From positions 1 through 18,478 of the forward strand of contig JAEZCB010000250.1 in NCBI GenBank assembly GCA_023412755.1: 18,478 bases of DNA, read 5' to 3'. A program made the position numbers and the translations under genes. Source of the DNA: Bacteroidota bacterium (GTDB lineage Bacteria; Bacteroidota; Bacteroidia; Flavobacteriales_F; PHOS-HE28). The notes under the pieces were generated by a model. It saw only the letters and a list, made by a program, of their open reading frames with translations, did not search any database and had not been told where the DNA came from. Positions 16,101 to 18,478 of this stretch are shown here, piece by piece (the stretch's first letter is position 1; every line of letters starts with the position of its first letter).

Positions 16101-17732
16101 ATAATGCATGCGGAGGGTGGGATCTCCCATAAATGCCATGTGAACATTGGAAGGGACCCCTGGTAAATAGTCATCAGTGGTGGGCAGGAGGTCACTCGCG
16201 AAAGGGAGATATCCTTGTTCCTCAATATTCATGTTCGGGCTATTGTTCATTGATTGCCTAATACTCCGGGCGATCGGCTCTCCGATGCCCATGTTATGGA
16301 AATACCAATGAGGGTTTCCGGACCAAACATTGGTTAGGGCATTCCCAGTAGCGATCTTGGCTCGTAAAAAGTTGTCAGGTGTCTGCCAACGAAGAATATG
16401 ACTGCTGGTAGATAAATTGAATACTCCACCATTGCTCAATCCATCTGATAGGTCCTCCGTTGACCCTCCAGTATAAGATCCGGTTCCATCAGGGTACCCA
16501 CCGCTCAACCCATGCGTCCATAAATAGCTACCCTCATTGTTCAAATTAGGTACACCATTCAGATCTACATAGAATAGAAAATTCGTCAACCCGCCCCATG
16601 ATACTAAAGCTTGATAAATGTCGGTATCGGGAAGATCTGGTGGCCCTGAATAGATCGCAGTATTACCTGTGAGCGGCGCGAAGGACCGGTACCCAGAACC
16701 AGCAAGCGTATAATCAAAAAGATCATCGAAAACGATGGAGCGCGTCTTGGGCATGATCAAGGTGGACCGGAAGCCATGGGCACGTTGAATATAGCTGGCT
16801 GTCAGATCGGCCTCAGTCAGCGGATCAGGTCCACTTGCAAAGGCTGTCATATCCGAGAAATCGATCCGCCCCACGGGTATTTCGATCTCACTAGGTAAAA
16901 GTGCCATATTAAAAATTCCATCATATGCGCATGCGTCAGTACATTCCTGGCATATGGGTGGACCAGGACAATTATTTAGATCCATGCAATCAGCGCAATC
17001 ATACAGTGTCCATACCCCATCAAGATCTCCATAATAAGCATCACATGGCCAAAGTCTATTGTACATTCCTGATCCTTCAGATGCATGTCCATCAGGGTTG
17101 ATACCGACATTATGGTTCAATGGCACAGGGATCCGGCCCAATAGGATGATAGCTTTTACGTCATTACCCTGCGCGGCAGAAATGATCTGTGCCTTTACTG
17201 CGGCTGGCGTATCATTCGCATTAATGGAAAGAGTTGGCAAAGGCTTGTATCCATCTGCACGGAGATCCTCCCTCAATTGATCAAGAGAAGCCGTCGGTAG
17301 GGCTGATGCTAGCGTGCTCTCGACCAGGAGAAGCACGTTCCCCATGAAATGATCATTGTTGGTCGACCATTCTGATGCAGGCACATCTTTTCCAGCACAG
17401 ATGTATCCATAACCAATGACATTCGGACCATCACGCCGAACAACTTTATATTCATAGATCTGGTCATCTACAGCATCGGTGTAGATGAAAGGTGAGGCTG
17501 TAACATTGGTCGCAGTGCCCCAGCTTGGATCACTATCATTCCGGAGTCTTCGGTAGACATCGTAAGAGGTCGTTCCTGGTTGCGCTGGCGCATTCAATTC
17601 AATTCCTGTGGAAGTGATCGTGGCGGAGAGGGGTACACTCTCGAGGTAGCTTGGCGTGTTGTTCTGGGCAATTGCCCCCAAACTTCCGCATGCAAGAAAT
17701 ATGATCGAGAATGGAATGACATGGAGTCGCAT
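13110..17732 (-). CDS. Giant multidomain T9SS protein: C25-like domain, beta-helix, helical domain
   Basis: A 1540-residue secreted protein. Signal peptide MRLHVIPFSIIFLACGSLGAIAQ (1-23). Residues about 30-110 look fibronectin-like. Residues 130-545 resemble a gingipain (peptidase C25) fold: VKAIILLGRIPVPL, DAYYGDLDGVW, EIEIPVGRIDF and MAFMGDPTLRM. H407 sits in WTHGL, but where the nucleophilic Cys is expected I read VFNLSTSS (437-444), so it is probably not a cysteine protease. A Cys-rich insert occupies 230-268. Residues 556-640 are fibronectin-like. Residues 660-1110 form a right-handed beta-helix with NTFxxN-type turns (GNTFTDNICGVYV, RHNTIEMGKWFGV). Residues 1170-1432 are mostly helical and unrecognised. 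Residues about 1455-1540 are a type A sorting domain. G+C is clearly lower in the first two thirds. Role unknown; adhesion, polysaccharide binding or surface assembly are possible. Confidence 0.85.
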   Translation of the reverse strand: MRLHVIPFSIIFLACGSLGAIAQNNTPSYLESVPLSATITSTGIELNAPAQPGTTSYDVYRRLRNDSDPSWGTATNVTASPFIYTDAVDDQIYEYKVVRRDGPNVIGYGYICAGKDVPASEWSTNNDHFMGNVLLLVESTLASALPTASLDQLREDLRADGYKPLPTLSINANDTPAAVKAQIISAAQGNDVKAIILLGRIPVPLNHNVGINPDGHASEGSGMYNRLWPCDAYYGDLDGVWTLYDCADCMDLNNCPGPPICQECTDACAYDGIFNMALLPSEIEIPVGRIDFSDMTAFASGPDPLTEADLTASYIQRAHGFRSTLIMPKTRSIVFDDLFDYTLAGSGYRSFAPLTGNTAIYSGPPDLPDTDIYQALVSWGGLTNFLFYVDLNGVPNLNNEGSYLWTHGLSGGYPDGTGSYTGGSTEDLSDGLSNGGVFNLSTSSHILRWQTPDNFLRAKIATGNALTNVWSGNPHWYFHNMGIGEPIARSIRQSMNNSPNMNIEEQGYLPFASDLLPTTDDYLPGVPSNVHMAFMGDPTLRMHYVATPSALVSANANGYLHLTWEAAPDLIGGGYHVYKIVDDVPVLLNPDFHPSTSITFDGTNDLPQLTYIEGEEYMVRATKLEVTPSGSYWNLSLGVFGTNPPCSYTLDQTVHSITGSVIWDQNMSVRGSVVVQPGADLMIENATIRFADTRQTNVLTNIIVQPGAVLNIRNATLTSDDCQGPGMWDGIIVLANSYYQWDFNPYTSGTVNIYSGGIVRNALVGVDCSPMQVSQNGFLSGGIINSDECLFENNQIDIRARHAGLFWFENGNGPSSWAASMYPKIKNTTFRTTRLLNYPDEFPKTHVDLFGIGGMRALFTGNTFTNERTSFGSSIEMGHGIKAVHAEINVVPNSDPLLITGEPNIFRNLDHAIHATPIYGGPFTTVVGNTFTDNICGVYVSGETGITVRHNTIEMGKWFGVSLEGIEDMHFDGHHRGIFTTRSWGLNISDNTIARSGTAPVNSLLEGVVVGYTEDHNEVVFKNTASDLTIGFAGEGISADVNGGNPNSIGLQFQCNTNNGNATNLMSRKANGDEANEAFHTIRGIQGNPALAAGNKFDQNTIWDFDKNTVAVPNITYYYDPAFTDQQPMNHPTDVQPLAITGTGNACGDGPGGLVPGGGTITVAVLKPILSTSKYEYGTLRYQYEQLIDGGNTDEVVQEIISTWPQDIWDLRNYLLARSPYLSVQSLQELINKLGVPVAIKTEICVANPEATQKDGFLKWAEFEAFDPLPTYAVAAIRSSWDTRTYRFALEAQMAGKHTRMTQAANHLLDLYRTDSVRSHPDSLRWIWQQVRTNAARYAETGLLLHQRRYSDALALLDAMPQERELRGKEQTERQRMHSYVSVLANAYGAGRDEYRLNAQDVHQLEQLVGEHYDRPAVWASNLLCAQYRICRSPYTGGSPTPKSLMVTYLEGNGEHSAFLKIHPNPATTWASFNYHLPGNSGDLQVSIRDAQGRMIHTMQAAGEKGQLMWDTRGKAPGIYTIELLRNGLLEHTGKLVIQP

Positions 17733-17777
17733 AGGAGGCGAGGTTTGAGGGTTGGAGGAACCGAATCACAGGTTCCG

Positions 17778-17784
17778 CAAAGTA
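17778..17784 (-). promoter_or_regulatory. Candidate -7 box TACTTTG of the T9SS two-gene unit
   Basis: The minus strand reads CATACTTTGCGG. TACTTTG is one base shorter than TAnnTTTG and has the common following GC. It lies 45 bases before the ATG at 17732, so unlike purK and rpe this unit would have a leader. The rest of the 17733-17892 gap is AT-rich, with no further gene. Confidence 0.35.
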
Positions 17785-17892
17785 TGCATAGTTTTCTTTC
17801 GTGAGGTTCGTAACTTATTAACACCTTTTAATTCAGCTTCGTGTGAGAGTAGTAAGGTTATTGATCCAAAACACCTGTCGGTCAAAAACAAC

Positions 17893-17918
17893 AAAAGCCG
17901 CCCTCGCAGGCGGCTTTT
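17893..17918 (-). terminator. Rho-independent terminator of pnp
   Basis: AAAAGCCGCC (17893-17902) and GGCGGCTTTT (17909-17918) form a perfect 10-bp stem with a 6-base loop; the minus strand continues TTTTGTTGTTTTTG. It starts 28 bases after the pnp stop and isolates pnp from the T9SS unit. Confidence 0.9.
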
Positions 17919-17946
17919 GAATTCATTCGTTGATCCGATATTCCGA

Positions 17947-18478
17947 TCAGTTATCCCTTCTCGGTCCACGGTCGCGGCTGAACTCCCTGCGTGGGCGATC
18001 ATCGCGGCGCTCGCGGCGATCCCCGCCATCACCGTTGTCGGCACGCTCCACGTAACCTTCGGGCTTGGGTAGCAACACGCGGCGGCTCAGCTTCAGTTTT
18101 CCGCTGCGCGGATCCTTGCCGGTCACCTGGAATTCCACGATGTCGCCTTCCTTCAGCACATCCTCCACGCGCTCGATCCGTTTCCAGTCGAGTTCGCTCA
18201 CGTGCAGCAGTCCGTCGGTGCCGGGCAGTACTTCCACGAAGGCGCCATAAGGCATGATCGTTTTCACCTTGCCTTTGTAGGTGGCGCCCACTTCCGCCTG
18301 CGGCGGGTTGGCGATCGCGTTCACACGGGCGAGGGCCGCATCGATGCTGGTCTTGTTCTCGCTCATGATCTCCACCACGCCGCGGCCGTCCACTTCGTCG
18401 ATCGAGATGTGCGCGCCCGTTTCGGCCTGGATCTCCTGGATCACACGGCCACCGGGTCCGATCACCGCACCGATGGAT
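17947..18478 (-). CDS. pnp: Polyribonucleotide nucleotidyltransferase, C-terminal part
   Basis: PNPase degrades RNA from the 3' end with phosphate and forms a trimer. Only the RNA-binding C-terminus lies in the window; the frame runs off the right edge (it continues upstream as SIGA before VIGPGG). The KH domain is seen as IGPGGRVIQEIQAETGA followed by ISIDEVDGRGVVEIMSEN. The S1 domain follows as YKGKVKTIMPYGAFVEVLPG, DGLLHVSEL and LKEGDIVEFQVTGKD. A tail of about 35 residues rich in Arg, Asp and Gly (GDGGDRRERRDDRPRREF...) follows, probably disordered and RNA-contacting. The stop is followed by a strong terminator. Confidence 0.95.
   Translation of the reverse strand, partial: SIGAVIGPGGRVIQEIQAETGAHISIDEVDGRGVVEIMSENKTSIDAALARVNAIANPPQAEVGATYKGKVKTIMPYGAFVEVLPGTDGLLHVSELDWKRIERVEDVLKEGDIVEFQVTGKDPRSGKLKLSRRVLLPKPEGYVERADNGDGGDRRERRDDRPRREFSRDRGPRRDN

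Noticed and set aside
1..18478. CRISPR array, tRNA, rRNA, insertion sequence or prophage
   Set aside because: No spaced direct repeats, cloverleaf, transposase or phage genes were seen on either strand.

Overview
The window reads as chromosomal DNA of a Bacteroidota bacterium, most likely a Flavobacteriales-like lineage with rather high G+C. The reasons are a short primary sigma factor of the Bacteroidota type, four proteins ending in type IX secretion (T9SS) C-terminal sorting domains, a carboxypeptidase-regulatory-like TonB-dependent receptor, and TAnnTTTG promoter boxes placed almost directly on start codons. I see no mobile element, tRNA, rRNA or CRISPR array.

Layout. 1-952 (minus) is pfkA, cut by the left edge, translationally coupled to an upstream secreted BNR-repeat T9SS protein (949-2199). 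Divergent from these is a plus-strand pair: a small His/Cys protein (2290-2604) and a TonB-dependent receptor (2699-5023), which I read as a metal-related outer-membrane uptake module. Convergent to the receptor come purE and purK (5053-6727, minus), then an outer-membrane beta-barrel gene (6758-7381). A strong terminator (7445-7468) separates these from a T9SS-secreted M43-type zinc metallopeptidase with two GEVED repeats (7489-9624). Next come rpe (9704-10354) and the primary sigma factor gene (10437-11303). After a 312-base noncoding stretch with two terminator-like hairpins lies a two-gene minus-strand unit (11616-17732): a delta-60-type repeat protein and a 1540-residue multidomain T9SS protein, joined stop-to-start. 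A perfect terminator (17893-17918) follows pnp, which is cut by the right edge.

How the parts relate. The housekeeping genes cover glycolysis (pfkA), the pentose-phosphate and Calvin-type epimerase step (rpe), purine synthesis (purK-purE), transcription (sigma factor) and RNA turnover (pnp). Between them sit genes for surface or secreted proteins exported by T9SS. The sigma factor encoded here belongs to the group that recognises the TAnnTTTG boxes seen before purK, rpe, the peptidase and the small His/Cys gene.

The most unusual item is the 1540-residue protein. By eye it has a gingipain-like (C25) N-terminal fold whose expected catalytic Cys is replaced, with a cysteine-rich insert. A fibronectin-like segment, a right-handed beta-helix, a helical domain I cannot name and a sorting domain follow. 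That sorting domain is 42/64 identical to the one in the adjacent gene. The G+C of the gene drops sharply towards its 5' part, which suggests mosaic origin.
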